A stretch of 64,000 nt of DNA from Actinocatenispora rupis (GTDB taxonomy: Bacteria; Actinomycetota; Actinomycetes; Mycobacteriales; Micromonosporaceae), in assembly GCF_016861975.1 (NCBI RefSeq), contig NZ_BOMB01000017.1, positions 62,001-126,000 of the forward strand, read 5' to 3'. The position numbers and the translations under genes are program-made. Position 1 is the stretch's first letter, and each line of letters begins with the position of its first letter. This document shows positions 32,372 to 40,153 of this stretch, one piece after another. The notes under the pieces were generated by a model. It did not search any database. It was given only the letters and a program-made list of their open reading frames with translations, and had not been told where the DNA came from.

Positions 32372-33201
32372 TCGACGGTTCCCCGTACGGTGTCGTCACC
32401 GGTCCGGACGGCGCGCTGTGGTTCACCCTGCTGGACGGTCGCATCGGCCGAGTCGTACCGGGTGCCGAGCCGACGCTGTTCCCGCTGGATCCGGCCGACG
32501 GCCAACCGACCGTCATCACCGTCGGCCCGGACGGCGCGCTCTGGTTCACCGAGTACGCCGGGGGTCGGGTCGGCCGGATCACCGTCGACGGCACCCTCAC
32601 CGCGTACGAGGTGGCCGCGCCGTACGGGATCGCGGCGGGTCCGGACGGGGCGGTGTGGTTCACCCAGTTGCAGGGCGACCGGATCGGCCGGATCGACGCC
32701 ACGGGCGCGATCGAAACGTTCGACCTGCCCACCGAGAACGCCATGCCGTCGGCGATCACGGCCGGCCCGGACGGTGCGCTGTGGTTCACCCTCAACCAGG
32801 GCGACGCGATCGGCCGACTCACCGTCGCCGGCGAGATCACGCTGCATCCCTTGCCCACCAAGGGTTCCGCGCCGGTCGGCATCTGCGCAGGGCCGGACGG
32901 CGCGCTGTGGTTCGTGGAGATCGGGGCCGGCCAGATCGGCCGCATCGACGTGACCGGCACGGTCACCGAGTATCCGCTGCCGGACCGTGCCGCGCGCCCG
33001 CACGCGGTCGTCGCCGGGCCGGACGGCGCCCTCTGGTTCACCGAGTGGGCCGGCTGCCGGCTCGGCCGCATCACCACCTCCGGCACGATCACCGGGTACC
33101 CGCTGGCGGGTGCGGAACCGCACGGGCTCGCGGTGGGCCCGGACGGTCGGATCTGGGTGGCGATGGAATCCGGTGCGCTGCAACCGGTTCCGGTGGACTG
33201 A
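32359..33201 (+). CDS. vgb: Virginiamycin B lyase (streptogramin B inactivation)
   Basis: A 280-residue seven-bladed propeller. The blade motif GPDGALWF or a variant occurs seven times at regular spacing. Vgb linearises type B streptogramins by cutting the lactone through elimination. His215 and His255 are 40 residues apart, the spacing I recall for catalytic His230 and His270 of the staphylococcal enzyme; Glu253 sits two before His255 and Glu270 follows, again as in that enzyme. Its ATG lies inside the end of the ABC-F gene (13-base overlap), so both are made together. Many genomic Vgb-like proteins have no proven activity, but this context supports it. Confidence 0.88.
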   Translation: MPVLIDGSPYGVVTGPDGALWFTLLDGRIGRVVPGAEPTLFPLDPADGQPTVITVGPDGALWFTEYAGGRVGRITVDGTLTAYEVAAPYGIAAGPDGAVWFTQLQGDRIGRIDATGAIETFDLPTENAMPSAITAGPDGALWFTLNQGDAIGRLTVAGEITLHPLPTKGSAPVGICAGPDGALWFVEIGAGQIGRIDVTGTVTEYPLPDRAARPHAVVAGPDGALWFTEWAGCRLGRITTSGTITGYPLAGAEPHGLAVGPDGRIWVAMESGALQPVPVD

Positions 33202-33223
33202 CCATCCACTGTGGACACCGGTA

Positions 33224-33257
33224 CGGCCGGGCGGGCGCGACGACACCCGCCCGGCCG
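33224..33257. terminator. Bidirectional hairpin terminator
   Basis: A perfect 12-base-pair stem CGGCCGGGCGGG and complement with a 10-base loop lies between the converging lyase and 33265 genes. Confidence 0.65.
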
Positions 33258-33264
33258 CGCCGCT

Positions 33265-34233
33265 TCAGTAGTACGACCAGGTGACCGGGCGGGCCTTGTA
33301 GAATCCGGCGCCGGGGAGTCGCAGTGCCGTCGGATGCGTGCCGTCGTACCGGAAGAGGTAGACGGTGTCGGACAGGTAGTTGCTGCCCGTGCAGTGGTTC
33401 TTCCACGCTTCGACGATCCTGCCGTCCCGCTGGGTGCCGAACGCCTTGACGCAGCTGCGACTCGCGGGCACGCTCCACCGTGTCGGCGGCCGGCCGGAGT
33501 ACTTGTCGTAGTGGTAGACGGCGTTGCCGGCGATCCACATCCGGTGCCGGGCGCTGCCGGTCATCGGCGACAGGTCGTGCGCCCCGGTGACCCGTCCCCG
33601 GCCCACGTTCAGGTTGCCGCCGTGCCGGGTGAGGTTTCCACGACCGATGTCGTACTGGTAGAGCGTGCTGCCGCCGACCGCCCAGAGCCGGCCGTCGCTG
33701 TACAGGACGCCGTGCGCGGACGGCTGCCGGTAGACCTTCGGCGAACGGGAACCCTTGGGGTAGTAGAGAAGTCGCCCCTCCCCGCAGCCGCCGCACGCGA
33801 CCCCGGTACTGTCCGCGACCGCGACGCCGCCGTTGGGCAGCAGTTCGATCGAGTGCGGGTTTCTGGTGCCCTGCCTGGGATTCGGCACCGTGGCCGACCA
33901 GATCCGCCGACCCGACGGGTACGCGAAGATGCCGACGTTGCCGTTGCCCGCGGAGACGAGCACGTCCCACTGGCTCCCGTACCGGCGGAACTTGACGTCG
34001 GTGAGGTGGCCCCAGCGGCCGCCGCCGAGCGTCCGCTGCCAGCAGATCGGGTTGGTACGGCGCCAGTCCACGTCCTGGCGCAGGATGAGCACGCGCCCGT
34101 GGTTCTGGTCCACGGCGCCGATCAGGTTGCTGTGCACGGTGCACGCCGTACGCGCGGCGGCGGGTGCGGCCGGCGCCGCGACGGCGAGCCCGCCGAGTAC
34201 GGCGGCGGTGACGACGGTTGCGAGTCTTCGCAC
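33265..34233 (-). CDS. Secreted beta-propeller protein, DUF6528-like
   Basis: A 322-residue exported protein. The signal peptide runs to about residue 27 (LATVVTAAVLGGLAVAAPAAPAAA). The mature part has repeated propeller strands (GRVLILRQDVDW, WDVLVSAGNGNVGIFAYPSGRRIW, NPHSIELLPNGGVAVADSTG, GVLYSDGRLWAVGGSTLYQYD), with a Cys cluster CGGCGEG. It resembles actinobacterial DUF6528 proteins; no catalytic site is evident and it may bind a polymer or ligand. GTG start with GGAAGGA site. It is transcribed alone between two terminators or promoters. Confidence 0.82.
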   Translation of the reverse strand: MRRLATVVTAAVLGGLAVAAPAAPAAARTACTVHSNLIGAVDQNHGRVLILRQDVDWRRTNPICWQRTLGGGRWGHLTDVKFRRYGSQWDVLVSAGNGNVGIFAYPSGRRIWSATVPNPRQGTRNPHSIELLPNGGVAVADSTGVACGGCGEGRLLYYPKGSRSPKVYRQPSAHGVLYSDGRLWAVGGSTLYQYDIGRGNLTRHGGNLNVGRGRVTGAHDLSPMTGSARHRMWIAGNAVYHYDKYSGRPPTRWSVPASRSCVKAFGTQRDGRIVEAWKNHCTGSNYLSDTVYLFRYDGTHPTALRLPGAGFYKARPVTWSYY

Positions 34234-34395
34234 GGTCCTTCCTCCGTTCCCCGTTCACGGAAACCGCCATGGTGACAGGGGATCCGCGCGCCCGCCGTCG
34301 GGTCGGCGACTCTTGGCGCGATCCGACACCGGCCGCCGTCCGCTGTGCGCGAACAGGCACGACGACCCGCCGCCCCACCTGACACCCTGGTACGC

Positions 34396-35064
34396 ATGGA
34401 GATCCTCGACGTCCTGCCGTCCCTGCGGATGCTGCGCTTCGCCGTCGGCAGCGCGTACCTGTGGCGCGACGGCACCGAGCTGACGCTCGTCGACACCGGC
34501 CCGGTCGGCTCCGCCGCCGAGATCGCCGCCGCGCTGGACGGTGAGCTGCGCCGGATCGTCCTGACGCACTGGCACGAGGACCACACCGGATCCGCCGCCG
34601 ACCTCGCCGACCGGTACGGCGCGGAGGTCGTCGCGCACCGCCTGGAGGCGCCGGTGATCCGCGGCGACCGGGCCGGCGCGCCGCCCGTACTGGAGCCGTT
34701 CGAGGTGCCGATCCGCGCGGCGGTTCCGGCGCTGCCGCCCGCCCCGCCCTGCCGGGTCGACCGGGAGGTCGGGGACGGGGACACGCTGGCGTTCGGCGGC
34801 GGTGCGGTGGTGGTCGCCGTACCCGGGCACACCGACGGGTCGATCGCCGTCCACCTGCCCGGCCCGCGGGTGCTGTTCACCGGCGACGCCGTCGCCAACG
34901 TCGGCCGGACGATGCTGGGCGTCTTCAACACCGACCGGGCCCGCGCCGTACGGTCGCTGCACCGGTTGGCGGCGCTCGACGCGGACACCGCGCTGTTCGG
35001 CCACGGCGAGCCGATCGCGCGCGACGCCGCGCCAGCGCTGCACGCCGCTGCCGCCGCGACCTGA
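34396..35064 (+). CDS. Metallo-beta-lactamase-fold hydrolase
   Basis: A 222-residue MBL-fold enzyme. The zinc motif THWHEDH is at about residues 57-63, Asp in FTGDAVAN near 163 bridges the metals, and His in ALFGHGEPI near 205 is the last ligand. It is related to glyoxalase II-like and quorum-lactonase-like proteins; substrate unknown. The ATG lacks a ribosome site, so it may be leaderless. It is divergent from the 33265 gene and not clearly in an operon. Confidence 0.9.
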   Translation: MEILDVLPSLRMLRFAVGSAYLWRDGTELTLVDTGPVGSAAEIAAALDGELRRIVLTHWHEDHTGSAADLADRYGAEVVAHRLEAPVIRGDRAGAPPVLEPFEVPIRAAVPALPPAPPCRVDREVGDGDTLAFGGGAVVVAVPGHTDGSIAVHLPGPRVLFTGDAVANVGRTMLGVFNTDRARAVRSLHRLAALDADTALFGHGEPIARDAAPALHAAAAAT

Positions 35065-35429
35065 CCGCCGGATCCGCCTGCCCCGCAAGGAAACCCACTT
35101 CCCGGAGCGTTCCGACGCGCAGCGGGTGCCGGGCTGCCGGCGGGGCATCGTCGTACACCTTGGTGTGGGGTCGAGAGCCGGCCCGGGTGAAACGCGATCG
35201 GCACGACGCGCGCCCGGCGACCGTGACGGACGGCGCCGCGGCGGGACCTTTCCGCCCAGAACGGGGCGAACACGGGATTGTTCGATATGGTCCGCGCAGA
35301 GCCGTACGGGGTTCATCCTGGGGGCAGCGGCCCCGGAACCGGTTGCCGGGCCGGGCCGGACGGTACGCGGACCCGTTGGCCGGGCAGCTGCGCGCGCGGG
35401 CAGCGCAAAACGGGGCTTGAGGAGGCGCC
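35065..35429. other. Intergenic control region of the Asp23/AmaP operon
   Basis: This 365-base region has no credible gene. It contains the inverted repeat at 35267-35284 and a TATGGT-like element just after it, so it probably carries the promoter of the operon beginning at 35430. Confidence 0.5.
35267..35284. promoter_or_regulatory. Inverted repeat upstream of the envelope-stress operon
   Basis: CGAACA, six bases, then its complement TGTTCG. GGGATT inside the spacer resembles a stress-sigma -10, but I cannot find a convincing -35. It lies 146 bases before the first gene. Confidence 0.35.
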
Positions 35430-35615
35430 ATGTCCCACCGTCAGTTCGGCTTTCTCGTCGGTCTCCTGATCGTGTGGCTGTGGGCGAGCCTCGGGTTCCT
35501 GATCGCGTTGGGGGCCGCGGCCGCCGGCCTGGTCGGCTACGGGGTCGTCCGCGTCCTGGAAGGCGACATCAAGTGGGCGGACGTGACCGAACGGTTCACG
35601 TCGACGAAGCGGTGA
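35430..35615 (+). CDS. Small membrane protein, DUF2273
   Basis: A 61-residue protein with two membrane helices (QFGFLVGLLIVWLWASLGFLIALGAAAAGLVGYGVVRVL) and a basic tail. It matches DUF2273, a family coded with Asp23/Gls24 and AmaP proteins. It probably helps hold the Asp23 complex at the membrane. ATG with a GAGGAGG site. First gene of the operon, 37 bases before the Asp23 gene. Confidence 0.9.
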   Translation: MSHRQFGFLVGLLIVWLWASLGFLIALGAAAAGLVGYGVVRVLEGDIKWADVTERFTSTKR

Positions 35616-35652
35616 CGGATCGCCGGTCGCAAACAGCGAAGGAGTACGAACT

Positions 35653-36168
35653 ATGGCTGCGGATGCCGGTAACGAGGCTGCCAGGGCCGGATCGACGGGT
35701 ACGGGGGAGCGCGGCCAGTCGGCGCCGAACGGGCCGAGCCGCCCGGTCGGCTCGGCCGGTACGCACGCGTCGCTGAGCAGCGAGCACGGCCAGACGCGGA
35801 TCGCCGACGGTGTCGTCGCGAAGATCGCCGGCATGGCGGCCCGCGAGATCCCCGGCGTGTACTCGATGGGTACCGGCCTGGCGCGCCGGATGGGGCAGAT
35901 CCGGTCCCTGGTGCCGGGCGGTACCGACACGTCGTCGGCGAGTCAGGGGGTCGGCGTGGAGGTCGGCGAGCGGGAGGCCGCGGTCGACCTGGACGTCGTC
36001 ACCTGGTACGGGCAGAGCATCGTCGAGGTGTCGGATGCCGTGCGCGCCAACGTGATCCAGCGGGTCGAGGGCATGACCGGGCTGCACGTGGTGGAGGTCA
36101 ACATCAGCGTCGACGACATCTACGTCGAGGGCGAGGAGTCCGAGTCCAAGGAGTCGCGGGTCCAGTAG
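35653..36168 (+). CDS. Asp23/Gls24 family envelope-stress protein
   Basis: A 171-residue protein. The first 45 residues are Gly/Ser/Ala-rich and probably disordered; the Asp23 domain follows with TRIADGVVAKIAGMAAREIPGVYSMG, VGVEVGEREAAVDLDVVTWYGQSIVEVSDAVRANVIQRVEGMTGLHVVEVNISVDDIYVEG split over residues 48-155. Asp23 proteins form membrane-bound meshworks linked to cell-envelope stress. Its partners DUF2273 and AmaP-like proteins are coded on either side. ATG with GAAGGAG site. Confidence 0.95.
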   Translation: MAADAGNEAARAGSTGTGERGQSAPNGPSRPVGSAGTHASLSSEHGQTRIADGVVAKIAGMAAREIPGVYSMGTGLARRMGQIRSLVPGGTDTSSASQGVGVEVGEREAAVDLDVVTWYGQSIVEVSDAVRANVIQRVEGMTGLHVVEVNISVDDIYVEGEESESKESRVQ

Positions 36169-36207
36169 CGGCGGGCAGCTCCGGGATGCGTCGGCAGCAC
36201 GCCGCCG

Positions 36208-36567
36208 GTGGCCGCGGAGGGGGTGACGGTCCTGGACCGAGGCGTACTGGCCCGCGCGGTCGCGGCCGCCGCCGGCGCCGCGCAGGGGGTCGCTGCGCTG
36301 GTACCGGGCGGTGGCGTGCCGGCGGTCACGCAGGTGCCGGGTGACGCGATCGTGGGCGTGGCGCTCGGCGGGTCGGCCGTGTCCGTGCACGTCGTGATCG
36401 ACCGGCTTCCGCTCGAACCGGTCGTCACCGGGGTGGCCGCGGCCGTCGCCACCGTACTGGCGGATGCGGGCGACGAGCGGCGGGTGGAGGTCGTCGTCGA
36501 GGACGTGGTGGACGAGGCGGTCGAGTCGGCCCTGCGCCGTGGTGCCGATGGCGGGGAGGTGCGGTGA
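36208..36567 (+). CDS. Small Asp23-like protein
   Basis: A 119-residue protein, mostly Ala and Val, with the truncated Asp23-type pattern LDRGVLARAVAAAAGAAQGV, VAALVPGGG, VSVHVVIDRLPLEPVVTGVAAAVATVLADAGDERRVEVVVEDVV. It is probably a diverged second Asp23/Gls24 paralogue. GTG start at 36208 is taken; GTG at 36223 is also possible. Its stop overlaps the start of the next gene, so translation is coupled. Confidence 0.8.
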   Translation: MAAEGVTVLDRGVLARAVAAAAGAAQGVAALVPGGGVPAVTQVPGDAIVGVALGGSAVSVHVVIDRLPLEPVVTGVAAAVATVLADAGDERRVEVVVEDVVDEAVESALRRGADGGEVR

Positions 36568-37106
36568 TGCGGGTCGTCAACAGGTTGGCCGCGCTGCTGC
36601 TCGGTCTCGTCCTGCTGGCGGGTGGTCTGCTCGCGCTCGTCGAGGGCGTACTCGCCGCCGCCGGGCGCCGGCCGTGGCCCGTGGACTTCGCCCGCTGGTA
36701 CGGGCCGTTGACGCGGACGCCGCTGAGTTCGTCGGTCGTACTCGGGGTGTCGATCGGCATCGGCGTCCTCGGGATTCTGGTGCTGCTGCTGGAACTCCGG
36801 CCGTGGGCGCCGGTCCGGCTGGGCATCCGGCGCGCCGACGACCCGCGCCCGCTCACCTGGTGGGTACTCCGCAGATCGGTGGAACGGCAGGTGTCGGCGG
36901 CCTGCGACGGGGTTCCCGGGCTGTCCGAGACGCACACCCGGCTGCGCGGCCGGGACCAGCGCTGGCGCCTGGTCGTCCGGCCGCGGGGCCGGAACGACGC
37001 CCGCCCCGACGTGGACCGCACCGTCGCCGCGGTACTCGACCGGGTCGCCGCGCCCGGCGCCGTCCGGGTCCGCGTCGCGCTGCGCCGGCCGAAGCGGGTG
37101 GCGTGA
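36567..37106 (+). CDS. DUF6286-type membrane protein of the Asp23/AmaP operon
   Basis: A 179-residue protein with two N-terminal membrane helices (about 5-30, 50-75) and a cytoplasmic domain with WWVLRRSVERQVSAACDGVPGLSETHTRLRGRDQRWRLVVRPR split near residues 95-140. It resembles DUF6286 proteins found in actinobacterial Asp23 operons. It probably anchors Asp23. ATG at 36567 overlaps the upstream stop (TGATG); a GTG three bases earlier is an alternative start. Confidence 0.82.
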   Translation: MRVVNRLAALLLGLVLLAGGLLALVEGVLAAAGRRPWPVDFARWYGPLTRTPLSSSVVLGVSIGIGVLGILVLLLELRPWAPVRLGIRRADDPRPLTWWVLRRSVERQVSAACDGVPGLSETHTRLRGRDQRWRLVVRPRGRNDARPDVDRTVAAVLDRVAAPGAVRVRVALRRPKRVA

Positions 37107-37690
37107 TGGACGGGTTCAACCGCGGCCTGTTCATCGTCCTCGGCGTACTGCTGGTGGTGATCGGCGCCGCCGGCACGCTCGTCAGTCTCGGCCGGGTGCC
37201 GCGCGTCGACGCGGCGACGACCCTGCTGCCGCCCATCGTACGGAACCGTTGGCACGACTGGGGTACGGCCGCCTGGCTCGTGGTCGCCGCCGCCGGCCTG
37301 GTCCTCGCCGTACTGGCGTTCCTGCTGATCCGCGCGCAGTTGCTGCCGCGCGCCGGGCAGCAGATCTCGGACCTGCTGTTCGGCGGCCCGGACGACGAGG
37401 AGACGCACCCCGGCCGCACCCGCGTACGGTCGGCGGCGGTCGTGCACAGCATCGAGCGCGACCTCGCCCGGCACCCGAAGGTACGGCGGGTGCGCGTGGA
37501 CATCAGCGGGGACCGCGCCGATCCGCGCATCCACGCCCGCCTCGAACTCAGCGACGAGTGCGACGTCACCCGGCTCCAGTCGTACGTGACGGAGTCGTTG
37601 ACGCGGTTCACCACCACCACCGGCCTCGACCCGACCCGGATGCAGGTCGTACTGTCGCTGACCGGCCGGGGCGGCCACCGCGTCCACTGA
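37106..37690 (+). CDS. AmaP-like membrane anchor for Asp23
   Basis: A 194-residue protein, last of the operon. Two membrane helices (FIVLGVLLVVIGAAGTLVSLG at about 8-28 and AWLVVAAAGLVLAVLAFLLIRAQLLP at about 54-79) are followed by a cytoplasmic domain VHSIERDLARHPKVRRVRVDISGD and ESLTRFTTTTGLDPTRMQVVLSL. That is the alkaline-shock membrane anchor pattern. The ATG overlaps the preceding stop (TGATG). The set of five genes is one transcription unit. Confidence 0.88.
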   Translation: MDGFNRGLFIVLGVLLVVIGAAGTLVSLGRVPRVDAATTLLPPIVRNRWHDWGTAAWLVVAAAGLVLAVLAFLLIRAQLLPRAGQQISDLLFGGPDDEETHPGRTRVRSAAVVHSIERDLARHPKVRRVRVDISGDRADPRIHARLELSDECDVTRLQSYVTESLTRFTTTTGLDPTRMQVVLSLTGRGGHRVH

Positions 37691-37705
37691 GCCGCGCGCG
37701 GGCGC

Positions 37706-38590
37706 TCAGCGCAGGAGCGCGATCACCGGGCCGAACGCGTCGAGATTGCAGTCCCGGACGGTGAAGTAGCTCAACCCGAGCCGGTCCCGGAACTCCCGCA
37801 GTTGTGCGGCGATCTGCGGCACGCTGCCGATCAGTACGGTGGGCACGTCGAGCAGCTGGTCCGGCGAGAGCCCGCGTACCGGGCCGAGCCGTGCCGCGGC
37901 GGCGGTCCGGTCGGTGGTGACGACGACGCGCCACACGAGGACGTTCAGTTCCAGTGCGGGGAAGCGGTCGCCGGCCCGGCCGCGGACGTACGCGATGCGT
38001 TCGGCGATGCCGTCGACGGGGGACAGGTCGCCCTTGCGGCCGTCCGGTGTCGCGGCGAACCCGGTGAACCCCACGATGTCCGCGTACTCGGCGGCCAGCG
38101 CGAGCACCCGGTCGCCGCGCCCGCCGATCCACAGCGGCGGCCCGGGTCGCTGCACCGGCGCCGGCTGGTACGTCCCGTCGGCGAACAGTTCGCGGAGCCG
38201 GGCCACGGTACGGGCGAGGTGGTCGACGCGGGCGCGGGCGCCGGGCCAGGGCAGTCCGGCGGTGTCGAACTCGTGGCGTTCGTAGCCGGTGCCGAGACCG
38301 AGGTCGAACCGCCCGTCGGTGAGCCGGTCGACGGTCGCCACGTCGCGCGCGAGCAGCGTCGGGTTGTGGAAGCCGGTGTTGAGCAGCGCGGTGGTGAGCC
38401 GCACCCGGTCGGTCGCGGCGGCCGCGGCCATGACGGCCGGCAGCGGGCCCCACATCGAGAGGTGGTCGGCGACGCCGATGGTGTCGTAGCCGTAGCGTTC
38501 GGCGCGGCGGCAGCGTTCGACGAACTCGGCGCGCGTGGTCACGTCGGTCAGGTAGACGCCGAAGCGGAACGGTCGTGGACGGTCGGCCAT
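37706..38590 (-). CDS. LLM-class (luciferase-like) oxidoreductase, probably F420-dependent
   Basis: A 294-residue TIM-barrel oxidoreductase of the bacterial luciferase-like superfamily. Recognisable segments are FGVYLTDVTTRAEFVERCRRAERYGYDTIGVADHL, RFDLGLGTGYERHEFDTAGLPWPGARARVDHL (cut here at natural breaks), PPLWIGGRGDRVLALAAEYAD and the C-terminal VLIGSVPQIAAQLREF. Actinobacterial members of this branch mostly use F420, which is inferred, not seen. Substrate unknown. It converges with the Asp23 operon (15 bases between stops) and is divergent from the glycosyltransferase operon. Confidence 0.9.
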   Translation of the reverse strand: MADRPRPFRFGVYLTDVTTRAEFVERCRRAERYGYDTIGVADHLSMWGPLPAVMAAAAATDRVRLTTALLNTGFHNPTLLARDVATVDRLTDGRFDLGLGTGYERHEFDTAGLPWPGARARVDHLARTVARLRELFADGTYQPAPVQRPGPPLWIGGRGDRVLALAAEYADIVGFTGFAATPDGRKGDLSPVDGIAERIAYVRGRAGDRFPALELNVLVWRVVVTTDRTAAAARLGPVRGLSPDQLLDVPTVLIGSVPQIAAQLREFRDRLGLSYFTVRDCNLDAFGPVIALLR

Positions 38591-38682
38591 CGGGCTGACT
38601 CCCTTCCCGCGGCGCGGACCGGCGGCGCCCGGCCCCGATGCGTCGCGCGCCCATTGCACCACCGGGACCGGTCCGTACGCCC

Positions 38683-38740
38683 GGGGGCGTTTTCAACCGT
38701 GAGCGCCGGTGGGGTGCGTGTCGCGCTTGAAACCGCCCCC
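38683..38740. promoter_or_regulatory. Long inverted repeat in the divergent promoter region
   Basis: GGGGGCGTTTTCAA at 38683-38696 pairs with TTGAAACCGCCCCC at 38727-38740 at 13 of 14 positions, 30 bases apart. It lies between the oxidoreductase start and the glycosyltransferase start. Two facing half-sites of one regulator are likely. Confidence 0.5.
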
Positions 38741-38816
38741 TGTGTGCCGGCTGCCCGCCGTGTCACGGTCGGCCCATGGAACGCCACAGGTCGTACGGAC
38801 GGGATGGGCTGCCGGC

Positions 38817-40151
38817 ATGAGGATCCTGATGATCACCCACGGCAGCCGCGGCGACGTGCAGCCGTTCGCCGCCGCCGCGCGCGCCGCCGCCGCCCGCGGC
38901 CACCATGTCGTACTCGCCGCGCCGGCCGCCACCGCCGGCCTCGCCGAGCCGTACTGCGCGGAGCTGGTGCGCATCCACGACGGGCCGAACGTGCTCGCCA
39001 CCGACACCACCGTGGTACGCGGGCTGGAGCAGAAGTTCCGCGGGGTGCGGGGCAAGGCGCAGCTGCTGCAGTCGGCGCGCAAGACGCGGCGGCTGGTCGC
39101 GCTGTTCCGCGCCGACCTGGCCGATCTGGTCGCGGATCTGCGGCGCCGCAACGAGATCCCGGACGTGGTGCTCTACCACGCGAGCGTGCCCGGCCACCAC
39201 CTCGCGGACTACCTCGGCGCGCCCAGCGTACTGATGTGCCCGCAGGCGTACTGGGTGCCCAACGGCACGTTCCCCGACCCGTCGTTCCCGTTCCGGGTGC
39301 CGCGGGTGTGCAACCGCGCCACGTACGTCGCCAGCCCGGCGATCCTGTGGACGTACGCGGGTGGCAGTGCCGGGTGGCGGCGCCGGCAGCTCGGCCTGCG
39401 GCACCGCCCGTACGGGAAGCTGCGGCAGGTGGACGGGTCGCCGACGACCGTGCTCAACGCGTTCAGCCGGCTGTTGTTGCCGGACGGCATGCACTATCCC
39501 GACGACGTGCACACGACCGGGTTCTGGACGCTGCCGCTCGCCGACGGCTGGCGCCCGGACCGCGCGCTCGCCCGTTTCCTCTCCGCCGGCCCGCCGCCGC
39601 TGTACGTCGGCTTCGCCAGTTCGGTGACCGCGGAGCCGGGCGCGCTCGGCCACCTCGTCGGCGCCGCCGTACGCGAGGCCGGGGCGCGCGCGGTCGTGGT
39701 GGGTGGCTGGACCGGGATGCGGCCCGACGACCTCGGCCCCGACACGATCCTCGTCGACGACGTGCCGTTCGACTGGCTGTTCCCGCGGGTGTCGGCCGTC
39801 GTCCACCATGGCGGGCTCGGCACGCTCGCGACCGCGATGGCGACCGGCAGGCCGCAGGTCGTGTGCCCGTCGTTTCCGGACCAGTGGTTCAACGCCCGGC
39901 GGCTGCACGAGCTGGGGGTCGCGCCGGAACCGTTGGCCCGCCGCCGTCTCACCGGGGACGGCCTCGTCCACGCCGTACGCGAGGTGCTGGGCGATCCGCG
40001 GTACGCCGCGCGGGCAACGGAACTCGGTACCGACATCCGAGCCGAACGCGGTGCGGAGGCCGCGGTGGACGTCCTGGAGAAGGTGGCGGCGGGCACCGCG
40101 GTGCGCGGCGCGCTGAGCCGCGTCGCGGTCAGACAACGAGAAACGGAGTGA
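38817..40151 (+). CDS. GT1-family glycosyltransferase
   Basis: A 444-residue UDP/dTDP-sugar-dependent glycosyltransferase of the GT-B fold. The N-terminal ILMITHGSRGDVQPFAAAARAAAARGHHV is the GT28-type acceptor domain; the donor motif reads VDDVPFDWLFPRVSAVVHHGGLGTLATAMATGRPQVVCPSFPDQWFNA in pieces around residues 320-365, with the HHGG and D-Q of the PSPG-like box. Such enzymes glycosylate lipids, sterols, antibiotics or polyketides. It heads an operon with rfbA and rfbB, so a dTDP-6-deoxysugar donor is likely. The ATG is chosen where the Rossmann strand begins; the longer frame is not conserved-looking. Confidence 0.92.
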   Translation: MRILMITHGSRGDVQPFAAAARAAAARGHHVVLAAPAATAGLAEPYCAELVRIHDGPNVLATDTTVVRGLEQKFRGVRGKAQLLQSARKTRRLVALFRADLADLVADLRRRNEIPDVVLYHASVPGHHLADYLGAPSVLMCPQAYWVPNGTFPDPSFPFRVPRVCNRATYVASPAILWTYAGGSAGWRRRQLGLRHRPYGKLRQVDGSPTTVLNAFSRLLLPDGMHYPDDVHTTGFWTLPLADGWRPDRALARFLSAGPPPLYVGFASSVTAEPGALGHLVGAAVREAGARAVVVGGWTGMRPDDLGPDTILVDDVPFDWLFPRVSAVVHHGGLGTLATAMATGRPQVVCPSFPDQWFNARRLHELGVAPEPLARRRLTGDGLVHAVREVLGDPRYAARATELGTDIRAERGAEAAVDVLEKVAAGTAVRGALSRVAVRQRETE

Positions 40152-40153
40152 CG

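Noticed and set aside
35160-35420. 86-residue open frame upstream of the Asp23 operon
   Set aside because: Composition is Arg/Gly/Pro-rich with no motif, and the region has promoter-like features instead.
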